64,000 nt of DNA, taken from Candidatus Latescibacterota bacterium (lineage in GTDB: Bacteria > Latescibacterota > UBA2968 > GCA-2709665). A program made the translations under genes and the position numbers. The notes under the pieces are model-generated. The model was given only the letters and a program-made list of their open reading frames with translations. It made no database searches and was not told the DNA's origin. Shown here piece after piece: positions 27,371 through 35,665 of the stretch (positions are counted from its first letter, which is position 1; each line of letters opens with the position of its first letter). The stretch spans positions 1-64,000 of the forward strand of contig JAGWBX010000013.1 in assembly GCA_021295655.1 (NCBI GenBank), given 5' to 3'.

Positions 27371-28318
27371 ATGAAGAACGTGCTCCTCAAGCCCGCCGCG
27401 GTCGGACTGCTCGCGGCCATCGCCTGCCCGATACCCACGGACGTTTTCGCAGGCGCGTGGACGCTTCCCAGGAATCACGTGTGGTGTAAAGCAGCCTTCC
27501 TGAGCCAGACGACCGACGAAGAATACGTGGGCGCGGCCGGATCGGGAAGAGGACCGGATCCAGGGAGGATCTACAACGTCGGGAACCGCGCCCGGTATCG
27601 GTTTAACGGCAGGTACCGTTCCCGTGCCCTGTTTTTCGATCTCTTTTACGGTGCAACGGACAGAATCGACGTCGGCCTGCAGTTGCCCTTCTTCAAACAG
27701 GAGTACCAGGATACGCCGCTCCTCACCGGCTTTGGAGAACCCAGAAAGGCGACCGGTTTCGGAGACGTCCGCGGATTCCTCAAGGTCAACCTGTTGAACC
27801 GGCGCACCGTGGGCACGGTGAAGCTGGGTTTCAAGGCGCCATCCGGCGAATTTGTCAATGAAGACGGCCTGATTCCGGTTGGGGAAGGACAGTGGGACTT
27901 CGACGCAATCGTTCAATTGGGCCGCTCCTTCTGGCCCATGCCCGTGTATGTCAATGCCGACGTCGGTTACAGGCTCCGCCTGAGGAACGCGGAGACCGAC
28001 CGTGACCCCGGTAATGAGTGGACCTTCCTCGCGGAAGCCGGCGTTCAGGTGCGCCGTTCAACGCTGGTCGGCGTAAAGATCCATGGCGTCAGGGGCAGAG
28101 CCGCTACGGTCTTCGGCGTTAGAATCCAGTCGGACATCAAGAGAATTACCTATATTTCACCTGGGATCAGCCTGGGGCCATTCCGCGGGATGACGCTGGA
28201 AACGGCAATGAACATTTCGGTCCACGGCCGCAACTATCCGGCCGGCTGGATGGCCGTCGTCGGCATTTCCTACCAGGGCAACGCGTTTGCGCGGGACTAC
28301 GAGCCCGGCGGGAGATGA
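27371..28318 (+). CDS. Predicted outer-membrane beta-barrel, transporter-like
   Basis: A 315-residue secreted protein with a signal peptide (about residues 1-27, ending TDVFAGA). Mature sequence is a series of amphipathic strands with FYGATDRIDVGLQLPFF and TVGTVKLGFKAPSGEF, a pattern like the phenol-degradation MetA-type outer-membrane channels. The last strand ends near GISYQGNAFARD rather than at an aromatic C-terminal residue. It lies between the two DUF3179 genes and probably belongs with them. Confidence 0.8.
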   Translation: MKNVLLKPAAVGLLAAIACPIPTDVFAGAWTLPRNHVWCKAAFLSQTTDEEYVGAAGSGRGPDPGRIYNVGNRARYRFNGRYRSRALFFDLFYGATDRIDVGLQLPFFKQEYQDTPLLTGFGEPRKATGFGDVRGFLKVNLLNRRTVGTVKLGFKAPSGEFVNEDGLIPVGEGQWDFDAIVQLGRSFWPMPVYVNADVGYRLRLRNAETDRDPGNEWTFLAEAGVQVRRSTLVGVKIHGVRGRAATVFGVRIQSDIKRITYISPGISLGPFRGMTLETAMNISVHGRNYPAGWMAVVGISYQGNAFARDYEPGGR

Positions 28319-28586
28319 GCGATCCGGACATGTCCATGTGCTTCGCTAAATGCGGTTACTCATATGGCCGGCCGAACAGGTCCGACCTGCGCCGGCGGGG
28401 CTATGCCACGCACTACGTCAGCGCGAGATGCCGCTATACCGGACCGGCCGAGAATAACGACGCGATGCTGGTCCGGGGCGCCGCCGTTCCCGGTTGTATC
28501 TGAAGCCGCTGTGACGGCGACGGCAACAGCGCAAAGCCGGCAGCCGTCACGGAAAGAAAACCCGCTGGCCGGGAAACGAACACCTC
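28319..28586. other. Intergenic region before the MITE-like element
   Basis: Together with the element this is a 454-base gap between the two beta-barrel genes. The first part holds no gene I can support: a 62-codon frame overlaps the previous stop as ATGA but has no recognisable product. Confidence 0.4.
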
Positions 28587-28756
28587 TTAACAGCCCGTTG
28601 AAAAAGTCCATCCGGACTACCTGCCTGTGCGGTGCACGCAGACAGGCGGCCGGCCCTTGCGGCCGAACACCTGCGTTGCGCTCCCTCGCCGAATCTTGTC
28701 TTCGGCCACAATGACTCGGCCTCGCCTGCAGAGCGACTTTATCAACAGACTGTTAA
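28587..28756 (+). mobile_element. MITE-like element, full copy (170 bp)
   Basis: The element begins TTAACAGCCCGTTGAAAAAG and ends CAACAGACTGTTAA. Its two 22-base ends are inverted repeats with 19 of 22 positions matching. Inside are an imperfect palindrome at 28621-28645 centred on GTGCAC and a GGCC-rich hairpin at 28646-28665. It encodes no protein. Related sequence occurs at 17202, 19619, 21811 and 47758. The right end is 16 bases from the ATG of the next gene and leaves its Shine-Dalgarno (AAAGGAG) intact. No transposase is present, so movement would need one elsewhere. Confidence 0.8.
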
Positions 28757-28772
28757 CGAAAGGAGTCGCGCC

Positions 28773-29396
28773 ATGAAAAATGCTATCGTCGTTCTTGCAG
28801 TTGGGATGCTGTCCTGGATCACCCCGGCGCATGCGGATTTTTTTCCGGGAGAGGAGCCGGATGATGAAAGAGGCGTAACGCTGAGTCCCATTCGGGCCGG
28901 ACGCCTGGAGGTTATCCCCATTCTTTCCGCGGGCATAAACAACGGCGAGGTGTTCTATCGGGGCGGTGTGTCGGTAGGATATGCATTGAGCCGCCTGCAC
29001 CAGATCGGCGGGTCTTTCGTGGTGGGCAACCGGGCGTATGATCGCTTTGGAGATCAAAATGAGATTATCGAGACGCCGGTCCTGCCCGTACAGACCACGG
29101 CCGGATATCCCGTGTCGGCCGAAGACGGTTTCGGTTCCTCCCTGTCCGGCTTCTACAGGCTCAACATTCCGCTGAGAGTGGACAGGCGCACATCCCCGTT
29201 CCTCGAGGTGTTCGCCGCCAGAGACTACTGGGGGTGGGCAGGCGTAAGCGAAGTGGGCGGCGGCGGCGGGTTCAGGAGGTCAATATCCGACCGTACGGCA
29301 CTGACCACACGATACGCGTACGTCGCACTGTTTACCGACGGCCAGCGCCTGAACCGCCACGTCGCGACCGTCGGCGTCTCGGTGTTCTTCAGGTAG
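28773..29396 (+). CDS. Small predicted outer-membrane beta-barrel protein
   Basis: A 207-residue secreted protein with a signal peptide (about residues 1-22, WITPAHADF). The mature part is strand-rich (PILSAGINNGEVFYRGGVSVGYALS) and ends VATVGVSVFFR, close to a barrel end signature. It resembles small OmpW/OmpA-type barrels but I cannot name a family. Start ATG 28773 has AAAGGAG seven bases upstream, immediately after the MITE-like element. A strong hairpin follows the stop codon. Confidence 0.82.
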   Translation: MKNAIVVLAVGMLSWITPAHADFFPGEEPDDERGVTLSPIRAGRLEVIPILSAGINNGEVFYRGGVSVGYALSRLHQIGGSFVVGNRAYDRFGDQNEIIETPVLPVQTTAGYPVSAEDGFGSSLSGFYRLNIPLRVDRRTSPFLEVFAARDYWGWAGVSEVGGGGGFRRSISDRTALTTRYAYVALFTDGQRLNRHVATVGVSVFFR

Positions 29397-29419
29397 GCCC
29401 CGGCAGAAAGAAACACACC

Positions 29420-29451
29420 TGGCCCGGTGCCGTCTCTACGGGACCGGGCCA
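29420..29451 (+). terminator. Strong hairpin after the small beta-barrel gene
   Basis: TGGCCCGGT (29420-29428) pairs perfectly with ACCGGGCCA (29443-29451), with a further short stem inside. No long T run follows, so it may stop polymerase weakly or protect the mRNA end. Confidence 0.55.
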
Positions 29452-29551
29452 TTTGCGGCAGGAAGAGGATTCTCGCGACCGGCGATCTCGTCCGCGATCG
29501 GACGTGGTCATCTACGAGGCCGTCCGAATTCCACGCCAATCACGACTCCGG

Positions 29552-30784
29552 ATGACTCACTTCACCGCACGACCCGCGTTCCGACTTATTCTGGGGTTTC
29601 TCGCAGTCAGTGCAGCCGGCTGCGGAAGAGAAATGCCCACCGATCCCGAAAACGGTTCCGATAGCTCCGGCGGCCGGACGTTCAAGACCGTACTTCAGGA
29701 CAACGCGGCGGGCGGCGCCGACTCCAGCCGGGTCGGGTCGGTAGCATTCACCGGACGCAATTTCCTGAACCCCCTGACGTTTCCGCACGACAGGATCGAG
29801 AGTGTCTACGAAAAAGATGCAACGCGCGCCTTGATCGACCCGCGGTTCGTTCCGGCTGCTTCAGCGGAGGCTCGATATATTTCGGACGACGACCTGGTCA
29901 TCGGAGTGCGTCTCAATGGCATTTCCAAAGCCTATCCCCACAAGATGGCATGGTACCATCAGATCGTCAACGACCGGATTGGCGGGCAGCCCATTTCGGT
30001 GACGTTTTCACCATTAACCGGGAGCGGCATCGTATTCGCGGCATGGAGCGGCGGCGCGATCAACCGGCTCAAGTTCGGTGCGTCCGGAGAACTTTTCAAC
30101 AACAATCTGATCATGTACGATCTGAATGACGACCAGATTCGCTATCCCCAGATGACCCACACGGGCATTTCCGGCGTGAGGGCCGGATGGGTCCTGAATA
30201 CCCCGCCCTTCATCGAAACCACCTGGCGATACTGGAAGCAACTCTACCCCGACTCATTCGTTATCAGCATCAATACACCCGGCGCGTTTGATGCAAGTGT
30301 TTACAATGTATATCCTTATGGATCGTACCGGGATCCTGAGTCCGGCCCGCGGTTCGCTGTGTTTCCACGTCTTGAGGACAATCCGCTTGTCGGCCTTTTT
30401 TCACCGAAGGAAATGACTTTCGGAATTCGGTTTTTAGAAGCGGCTAAAGCATACCCCGCGCCGACCCTTGGCGAGGAGGCGGTGATCAATGACGCACTGG
30501 GGGGAAAAAGCATTGCGGTCGTATGGTATGGCGCTGAGCAGATGGCTGTCGCCTTCAGTCGGGACTACGGGCAGCGGACGTTGGTCTTCGACAGAATTCC
30601 GTCGACCTCCCAGACTTATCCCTTTATGCTGCGGGACCGGGAGACACTCACCACGTGGGACCTGAAGGGGCGGGCGATTGCGGGGCCCCTCAAGGACAGC
30701 GTTCTTCAACGGATCCCCGGTCACAACGCGTTCTGGTTTGCCTGGATCACGTTCTGGCAGGACACGGAAGTGTATGAAGATTAA
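29552..30784 (+). CDS. DUF3179 lipoprotein (second of two)
   Basis: A 410-residue paralogue of the protein at 26076. The signal peptide carries the lipobox SAAGC (Cys24), and the DUF3179 domain keeps the same blocks: KAYPHKMAWYHQIVND, GELFNNNLIMYD, YPQMTHTGI, ETTWRYWK, KAYPAPTLGEEAVIND and the closing PGHNAFWFAWITFWQDT. ATG 29552 begins the signal peptide, although its Shine-Dalgarno is poor. Two copies around two beta-barrels suggest paired envelope functions. Confidence 0.88.
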   Translation: MTHFTARPAFRLILGFLAVSAAGCGREMPTDPENGSDSSGGRTFKTVLQDNAAGGADSSRVGSVAFTGRNFLNPLTFPHDRIESVYEKDATRALIDPRFVPAASAEARYISDDDLVIGVRLNGISKAYPHKMAWYHQIVNDRIGGQPISVTFSPLTGSGIVFAAWSGGAINRLKFGASGELFNNNLIMYDLNDDQIRYPQMTHTGISGVRAGWVLNTPPFIETTWRYWKQLYPDSFVISINTPGAFDASVYNVYPYGSYRDPESGPRFAVFPRLEDNPLVGLFSPKEMTFGIRFLEAAKAYPAPTLGEEAVINDALGGKSIAVVWYGAEQMAVAFSRDYGQRTLVFDRIPSTSQTYPFMLRDRETLTTWDLKGRAIAGPLKDSVLQRIPGHNAFWFAWITFWQDTEVYED

Positions 30785-30848
30785 CCCCGATTTGAAAAAA
30801 ACAACAACTCGGCGACGCGACGAAAACCCCTGAAACGAGGCGTAACGG
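30781..30848 (-). repeat. Dispersed repeat of about 67 bp, copy 1
   Basis: On the minus strand this ends TTTTTTCAAATCGGGGTTAA. It aligns over its length, at roughly 70% by eye, with 54870-54936 on the plus strand; the last 20 bases match at 18 positions. It lies between convergent genes and overlaps the DUF3179 stop codon. Confidence 0.5.
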
Positions 30849-30855
30849 CCAGGGT

Positions 30856-31455
30856 TCACGCTGCCAGGTACAGGGCGGCCACGACCCATACAACGAGAAA
30901 GCCCATCCCGCAGCCGGCCGCAACCTGCGGAAGAGAGTGCGCGCCAAGAACCACGCGCGCCCATGAAACCGCCAACGGAACGGCCAGCCCGTATACGACC
31001 GAAGGCCCGATCAAATGATGGAGCATTGCCAGGGGACCGCACACGCCCGCGCCGTGCAGGCTGACCTTCCACAGCGTGTTCGTCGCGGCGGCCAGCAGTC
31101 CCAACGCGACGTAACTGAGCAGGAACGCACTCATCGGCGGTGGCGCGCCGGTAGCACGCAACAGAAGATACCCCACAAAACAACTCGCGGAACTCACCAG
31201 GAGCGGAACCAGCCGGCGGGATCGGTCCGCGATATAGAATCCATCCACCTTCTTGCGCGCCACCAGGAAACCCACGTACAGCATCGGCAGACAGGTTGCA
31301 AATATCAAACAGATACCCAGCCACCCGACACGATGAACCATAGGCGCCGGGATCCTGGAAATCAACAGGATCGACATTCCGCCCGCCGCAATCGGGGGGC
31401 TGAGTAACGCCGAGATTGTCCTCGCAACAACCCGCTGAGCGTAGAATAGGGTCAT
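30856..31455 (-). CDS. PAP2-like membrane protein
   Basis: A 199-residue integral membrane protein with about six hydrophobic helices. Its second half looks like a type 2 phosphatidic acid phosphatase core: WKVSLHGAG in the place of the PSGH motif and ARVVLGAHSLPQVAAG in the place of SRxxxxxHxxxD. The Arg and both His remain but the final Asp is replaced by Gln, so phosphatase activity is uncertain. Such proteins dephosphorylate lipid or prenyl phosphates. It is convergent with the second DUF3179 gene. Shine-Dalgarno weak. Confidence 0.75.
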   Translation of the reverse strand: MTLFYAQRVVARTISALLSPPIAAGGMSILLISRIPAPMVHRVGWLGICLIFATCLPMLYVGFLVARKKVDGFYIADRSRRLVPLLVSSASCFVGYLLLRATGAPPPMSAFLLSYVALGLLAAATNTLWKVSLHGAGVCGPLAMLHHLIGPSVVYGLAVPLAVSWARVVLGAHSLPQVAAGCGMGFLVVWVVAALYLAA

Positions 31456-31587
31456 TGGGTCTCTGAAGAAACTCCCATAACGCGGGGGAGCCCCCGCTCA
31501 AAATGCCACCAGGCGCCGCGACAATATACGGATGGAACGCTCGATATCCCGTCTTTTTCTCTTCAGACGGGAAGCGGGTATTGTGGC

Positions 31588-31616
31588 TTGACACAGGCAG
31601 TTATATATTCTATACT
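31588..31616 (+). promoter_or_regulatory. Sigma-70-type promoter
   Basis: TTGACA (31588-31593), 17 bases, then TATACT (31611-31616): near-perfect. It drives the leader RNA at about 31623 and, on read-through, the gene at 31774. Confidence 0.75.
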
Positions 31617-31622
31617 GCTTCA

Positions 31623-31727
31623 ATGTCCTGTCCCGGAAATATCTCACCATCCGGCCGCCGATTCAGGTAACCGATTTCCGGAACAGAGCATGAATCCGGA
31701 TTACCGACGCGGGGAGTCGGTTTTTTC
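31623..31727 (+). ncRNA. Candidate structured leader or small RNA with terminator
   Basis: From the predicted start at about 31623, CTGTCCCGGAAAT (31628-31640) pairs with ATTTCCGGAACAG (31674-31686) at 12 of 13 positions around a 33-base loop. A second hairpin, ACCGAC (31703-31708) with GTCGGT (31716-31721), is followed by a T run (31721-31726), the form of an intrinsic terminator. The unit is therefore either a small RNA of about 105 bases or an attenuator for the gene at 31774. I do not recognise a known riboswitch class in it. Confidence 0.5.
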
Positions 31728-31773
31728 GTTTTTGCGCATGTCTCCCGCTTCCAAAACGCAGAACTCAGGGTGA

Positions 31774-34329
31774 ATGATGAAGTTGCGAGCCGTACTCAGC
31801 CTCCAGCCCACCGACAGACTCCACGGGATCGCCGCTGCAACCGACCAGCCGATTCACACCGGCGCCAACAAGACGGTGCTGATCGACATGCTGTGTCGCC
31901 ATCTTTCCAACCCGTCGTTGGTCCGTAAACGACTGGATACGCTTCAGCCCCAACACAGGGAGTATGTGGTCAATCTGGCCTCTGAGGGAGGCGAACTCCT
32001 CAAGCAAGACGCCATAAGCGAGTTGGGGGCGGGATTCACCCACCGCTTCCAGACGATGCAGGACGCGGTCTCCGATCTTGGGCTGGTCTTCGAGGACGTC
32101 GAAACACTCGGGACGGGCGACAGTCTCGTTGGGATTCCGGAACCGATCCTTAAGGCCATTCCACTGCCGGCCAGGGATCTTGGAAGGCTCCGCCGCCTGA
32201 TGCAGTCCCGGTCGATCGGGCTTCTTCGCGCATTCGCGAGGGAACTTGGGTGCCCGTCTGAAGATTCTCGACGGGTTTTTGTGGCGCGCGCGATCCGCAG
32301 CCGGCTACTGAATCCGGAACATCTGAAAGCCTACATTATCAACCTGCCGGATACAAAGAGAGCCATTCTCGATCTCTCCGTAGCCAAAGATGTGATCACA
32401 CAGCATGAAATCTTGAATGCCATGGGCGAGGACGGACTTCGCGCGCTCGACGAGATGGTCTGGAAGACGCCTCTGTTTTTCCATTCGACAGATCGACTCC
32501 TGACCGATACACACCTGCAACTGGCCTCAGACCTGAAGCCGGCAATTCAGGCCCTGGGCGACCGGATTGAAGACACGTTCGAGAAAAACCTTGTGAGCAC
32601 CGGGCCCGACCCCGCCCTGACCCGGGAACAGACCTCCTTCCTGGTACCTAATCTGTGTACCCTTCTTGGATTTGTCGAGCAGCGCAGGCCGCGTGTGCTG
32701 AAACAGGGCGGCGTTTCCAAGGCACGGCTCCGGGATGTGGGCAAATACTACCGGGGCCACATAGATCCGGGTTATTCCGAATTCCTGCTGCTGTTTGCAG
32801 AGACGGCCGGATTCATTCGGCGCGATGCCGGTACCTGGCGTCTCGCCTGTGACGCTGCCGACCGACTCTCAAGTGTGTTCGGCGTGCGGAATGCGCTCTT
32901 TTCGGTCTGGCGAGAGACCGACCGCTGGAATGAGTGGACCGCCGAACGATCCGGTACACGGGTACGCAACAGGACTGACACGCTCAGAGCGCTTCGCTGC
33001 GACCTGCTGGACTGTCTTGCCAGCTGTCCCGAGGACAGTTGGATATCCTATCCACATTTCTACACGCTGCTCACGCGCAGGTCCGAATCCTTCGCGCACC
33101 TCGATGGTCGGCCGCCGGCAGCGCGAGACCCGGTCGGCGGCGGCGGAGACGAACTGCTCAGACGCATTCTCGTTTCCGCGCTGACGTGGATGGGCATGGT
33201 CGTCCTGGGGAATCCCGATGCATTCAGTGAGCCGCTCGAGCCGGACCACCGCGGTGTCTTCAAACTTACCGGAGCCGGCGCTGCACTCCTTCACGGGCGC
33301 GAGCCAGTGAGTGCCAACAGAGAGACGGCGTCCGGTCGCAACGGTCGGTTTATCCTGCAACCGAACCTTGAAATCCTCTCGCCGCCGGACCTGTCCTTCG
33401 CCCTTTACATGCAGCTGTTTTCCATCGCGGAACTCAAGGAAGTGGACGTCCTGGCAAGATTCCGGGTTTCGCCACAGACTGTGCACCAGGCGATGAGCAG
33501 GGGATGGGATGGGGCTTCCCTCAGAACGTTTTTGCACACTCACAGTGCCACAGGATTGCCGGAGATGGTGGACGCCCTGATCCAGGAGTGCGAACGCAAA
33601 CACGGCGAAATTGAAATCGCGTCGGCTTCGGGCTATCTGGTCAGCGAACGACCCGAACTGCTGGACGAACTCCTCGTTCAGAAAAAGGTTGCTTCCCATC
33701 TTGGCGTTCGACTCTCGCCGACAACGGCCGCACTCAACCCGTCGACGCGCATCGAGGAACTTGTGGATGCCCTGAAAGGGCGCGGCTATATGCCGAACGT
33801 GGCCAACAAAAAGCCGAACGATGAACAGCACAGTATTTCGCTGAAGCGGTCGGAGCTGCTGCAACTGGCAGGATTTCTCGAAGCCGCCATTCAGTCTTGC
33901 GCCGCACGTACGGTTCCGCTGCCGGAGGATCTGGATCGTCTTCTGAAACGGATCCGCAGCAACCTCCGAAGCATCCCGGACGTCGACTCCGGAGGCGACT
34001 CGAACGACTATTGCCGGTCCTTTGAATCTCTGTTCAGAGGCGGGTCGTACCGCGACGACATCCAGGCGCTCTCACGGTTCCGGGGCGCCAACCCCGCTGC
34101 CGGCGAGGACGACATCGGCCGACTGGTCGAATACGCCATCGAATATCGTCTGGGCCTTGAAATTGAATACATTGCCGAACGCACCGACAAAACCACGTCC
34201 CGCTCTATTGAGCCGATTCTTGTGGATCACGGCGTACTGTATGGCATCTGCAGGCACCGCAAAGGCGAGCGCCCGTTCAGTCTGGACCGGATTCGAAGCG
34301 CCAGATTGACGCTTTCAATTTCAGAGTGA
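31774..34329 (+). CDS. Helicase-associated (XPB/Ssl2 N-terminal-like) and WYL-domain protein
   Basis: An 851-residue cytoplasmic protein. Residues about 520-680 match the XPB/Ssl2 helicase-associated domain pattern: LQPNLEILSPPDLSFALY, RFRVSPQTVHQAMSRGWD, and SASGYLVSERPELLDELL. The last 90 residues resemble a WYL domain (ALKIEYIAERTD...RSIEPILV...RPFSLDRIRSARL pattern), a nucleic-acid or ligand sensor. The N-terminal 500 residues are helical with no family I can name, and no helicase motor is present. AGGG sits six bases before a second ATG at 31777, which may be the true start. Likely a DNA-linked regulator or repair factor; not certain. Confidence 0.8.
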   Translation: MMKLRAVLSLQPTDRLHGIAAATDQPIHTGANKTVLIDMLCRHLSNPSLVRKRLDTLQPQHREYVVNLASEGGELLKQDAISELGAGFTHRFQTMQDAVSDLGLVFEDVETLGTGDSLVGIPEPILKAIPLPARDLGRLRRLMQSRSIGLLRAFARELGCPSEDSRRVFVARAIRSRLLNPEHLKAYIINLPDTKRAILDLSVAKDVITQHEILNAMGEDGLRALDEMVWKTPLFFHSTDRLLTDTHLQLASDLKPAIQALGDRIEDTFEKNLVSTGPDPALTREQTSFLVPNLCTLLGFVEQRRPRVLKQGGVSKARLRDVGKYYRGHIDPGYSEFLLLFAETAGFIRRDAGTWRLACDAADRLSSVFGVRNALFSVWRETDRWNEWTAERSGTRVRNRTDTLRALRCDLLDCLASCPEDSWISYPHFYTLLTRRSESFAHLDGRPPAARDPVGGGGDELLRRILVSALTWMGMVVLGNPDAFSEPLEPDHRGVFKLTGAGAALLHGREPVSANRETASGRNGRFILQPNLEILSPPDLSFALYMQLFSIAELKEVDVLARFRVSPQTVHQAMSRGWDGASLRTFLHTHSATGLPEMVDALIQECERKHGEIEIASASGYLVSERPELLDELLVQKKVASHLGVRLSPTTAALNPSTRIEELVDALKGRGYMPNVANKKPNDEQHSISLKRSELLQLAGFLEAAIQSCAARTVPLPEDLDRLLKRIRSNLRSIPDVDSGGDSNDYCRSFESLFRGGSYRDDIQALSRFRGANPAAGEDDIGRLVEYAIEYRLGLEIEYIAERTDKTTSRSIEPILVDHGVLYGICRHRKGERPFSLDRIRSARLTLSISE

Positions 34330-34401
34330 TGCGGCGTGGACCTCCACCCGGGCTTCGCGTTTGCAGTTCGTACGTCCCCGCGGAAACCAACGGTGCTCTA
34401 C

Positions 34402-34430
34402 TTGACACGCCGCGTGGCAGAACCTATATT
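34402..34430 (+). promoter_or_regulatory. Sigma-70-type promoter
   Basis: TTGACA (34402-34407), a 17-base spacer and TATATT (34425-34430) lie about 97 bases before the isomerase gene at 34527. Confidence 0.75.
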
Positions 34431-34526
34431 GCGCGGTGCGCCTTGCGGCGCATTACATCATCGATCTGATGCCCGTGAACAAACGTCGATCGGCGGGCCT
34501 TCCTTCGGACATTCGGGAAACTGGAT

Positions 34527-35342
34527 ATGCCGCTGAAATACTCCATACGCGAAAATATGGCGCCGGGAAACTCCATCCTGGAAAAATTCCGCAACCTCGC
34601 GGATATCGGCATGGAAGGTATCGAAATCACAACCAGCAGTTGCGCGGCACACGCCGGTGAGATCCGAAAGGCATCCGCGGAAACCGGCGTCACCCCCAAC
34701 ATCCTTTCAATCCGTGGATCGATGGGCCTCCTGGATGCCAGGCTCGAGGAACGAAAGCGGGCGGCGCAGGACCTCAAGGACGCGCTTACACTTTGCGGCG
34801 ACCTGGGCGGCGTCGGTGTCATATTCCCTCCGTTGATCGCCATTAAGCTACAACATGGGCGCCGTATTCCGGACCTGTCTCCTTTTGCGACCACCGCGCA
34901 CCTGGAATCTCGGCTGCTCACCGAGATCCTGAAGCACGAAATCGGTCCGCACGCCCAGGCATGCGGATGCAGCGTCATCATCGAGCCGCTCAACCGGTAC
35001 GAACAGTGGTGGCCATGCACCCTCGCGGACGCGCTCGAGATCTGCAATGCCGTTGACAGCCCCGGGGTCACGCTAATGGCCGACTTCTTTCACATGAGCA
35101 TTGAAGAGTCCAATATGGCGGAAGCGATCCGTAGCTGCGGCAAGCGGATCACCAACGTGCATCTGGCCGACAGCAACCGGGTCCTCCCCGGCTATGGGCA
35201 TACCGACTTTGCGCCCGCTCTGCAGGCGCTGAACGATATCGGTTACGAATATTTCAGCGGATTCGAATGCGCCATCCCGCCAGGAAGCGACCCCAAAGCC
35301 GAGCTCAGGAAGTCCATGGACTATCTCGACGATCTCCGTTAG
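34527..35342 (+). CDS. Sugar phosphate isomerase/epimerase (TIM barrel)
   Basis: A 271-residue TIM barrel. Putative metal ligands are Glu in VIIEPLN, Asp in TLMADFFHM, His in TNVHLADS and Glu in SGFECAI. It is closest in style to hydroxypyruvate-isomerase/tagatose-epimerase-like proteins. It has its own strong promoter and no immediate partner; the next gene begins 323 bases later. Confidence 0.9.
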   Translation: MPLKYSIRENMAPGNSILEKFRNLADIGMEGIEITTSSCAAHAGEIRKASAETGVTPNILSIRGSMGLLDARLEERKRAAQDLKDALTLCGDLGGVGVIFPPLIAIKLQHGRRIPDLSPFATTAHLESRLLTEILKHEIGPHAQACGCSVIIEPLNRYEQWWPCTLADALEICNAVDSPGVTLMADFFHMSIEESNMAEAIRSCGKRITNVHLADSNRVLPGYGHTDFAPALQALNDIGYEYFSGFECAIPPGSDPKAELRKSMDYLDDLR

Positions 35343-35665
35343 GATCGCGTGTTCTGTCCCAATTTCGTCGAATGCCGGAACCTCAGGAAATACTGGGAAG
35401 CTCGAGGTCGATGGACCGAAATGTCCCCGGTAAAACCGTGCATTTGAATTTGCATCTTCCGATACGAGAATGCATCGAGACTCAAGCCGCATACGGGCGT
35501 CAGAGAATTGCATAGGTATCTCGAAGCCAGTGTGATCATCCTGCAATCTGACCCGGACGAATGGTTGACGTTCCCCAATGGTTTTATCTCCGTCGACTCC
35601 GACGGCGAAGCAGGGATTTCCTGTTCCAATCATACTGACAACCACCGACATACCGGAGATCGCCA
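35343..35665. other. Intergenic region without recognised features
   Basis: About 320 bases hold no supported gene, promoter or repeat, only the Shine-Dalgarno (GGAG, about 35659) of the next gene. Confidence 0.5.

Noticed and set aside
28315..28503. 62-codon frame beginning in an ATGA overlap with the barrel stop
   Set aside because: Its product is Cys/Arg-rich with no recognisable pattern, and no independent Shine-Dalgarno supports it.
28632..28772. Open frames running from the MITE-like copies into following genes
   Set aside because: The same frames (for example around 19603-19884 and 47741-47980) run through repeat sequence; clear starts with Shine-Dalgarno sites lie downstream.
31482..31497. 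GC hairpin upstream of the PAP2-like gene
   Set aside because: Seven-base arms with a two-base loop and no T run, in a 5' leader; too weak to call a terminator.
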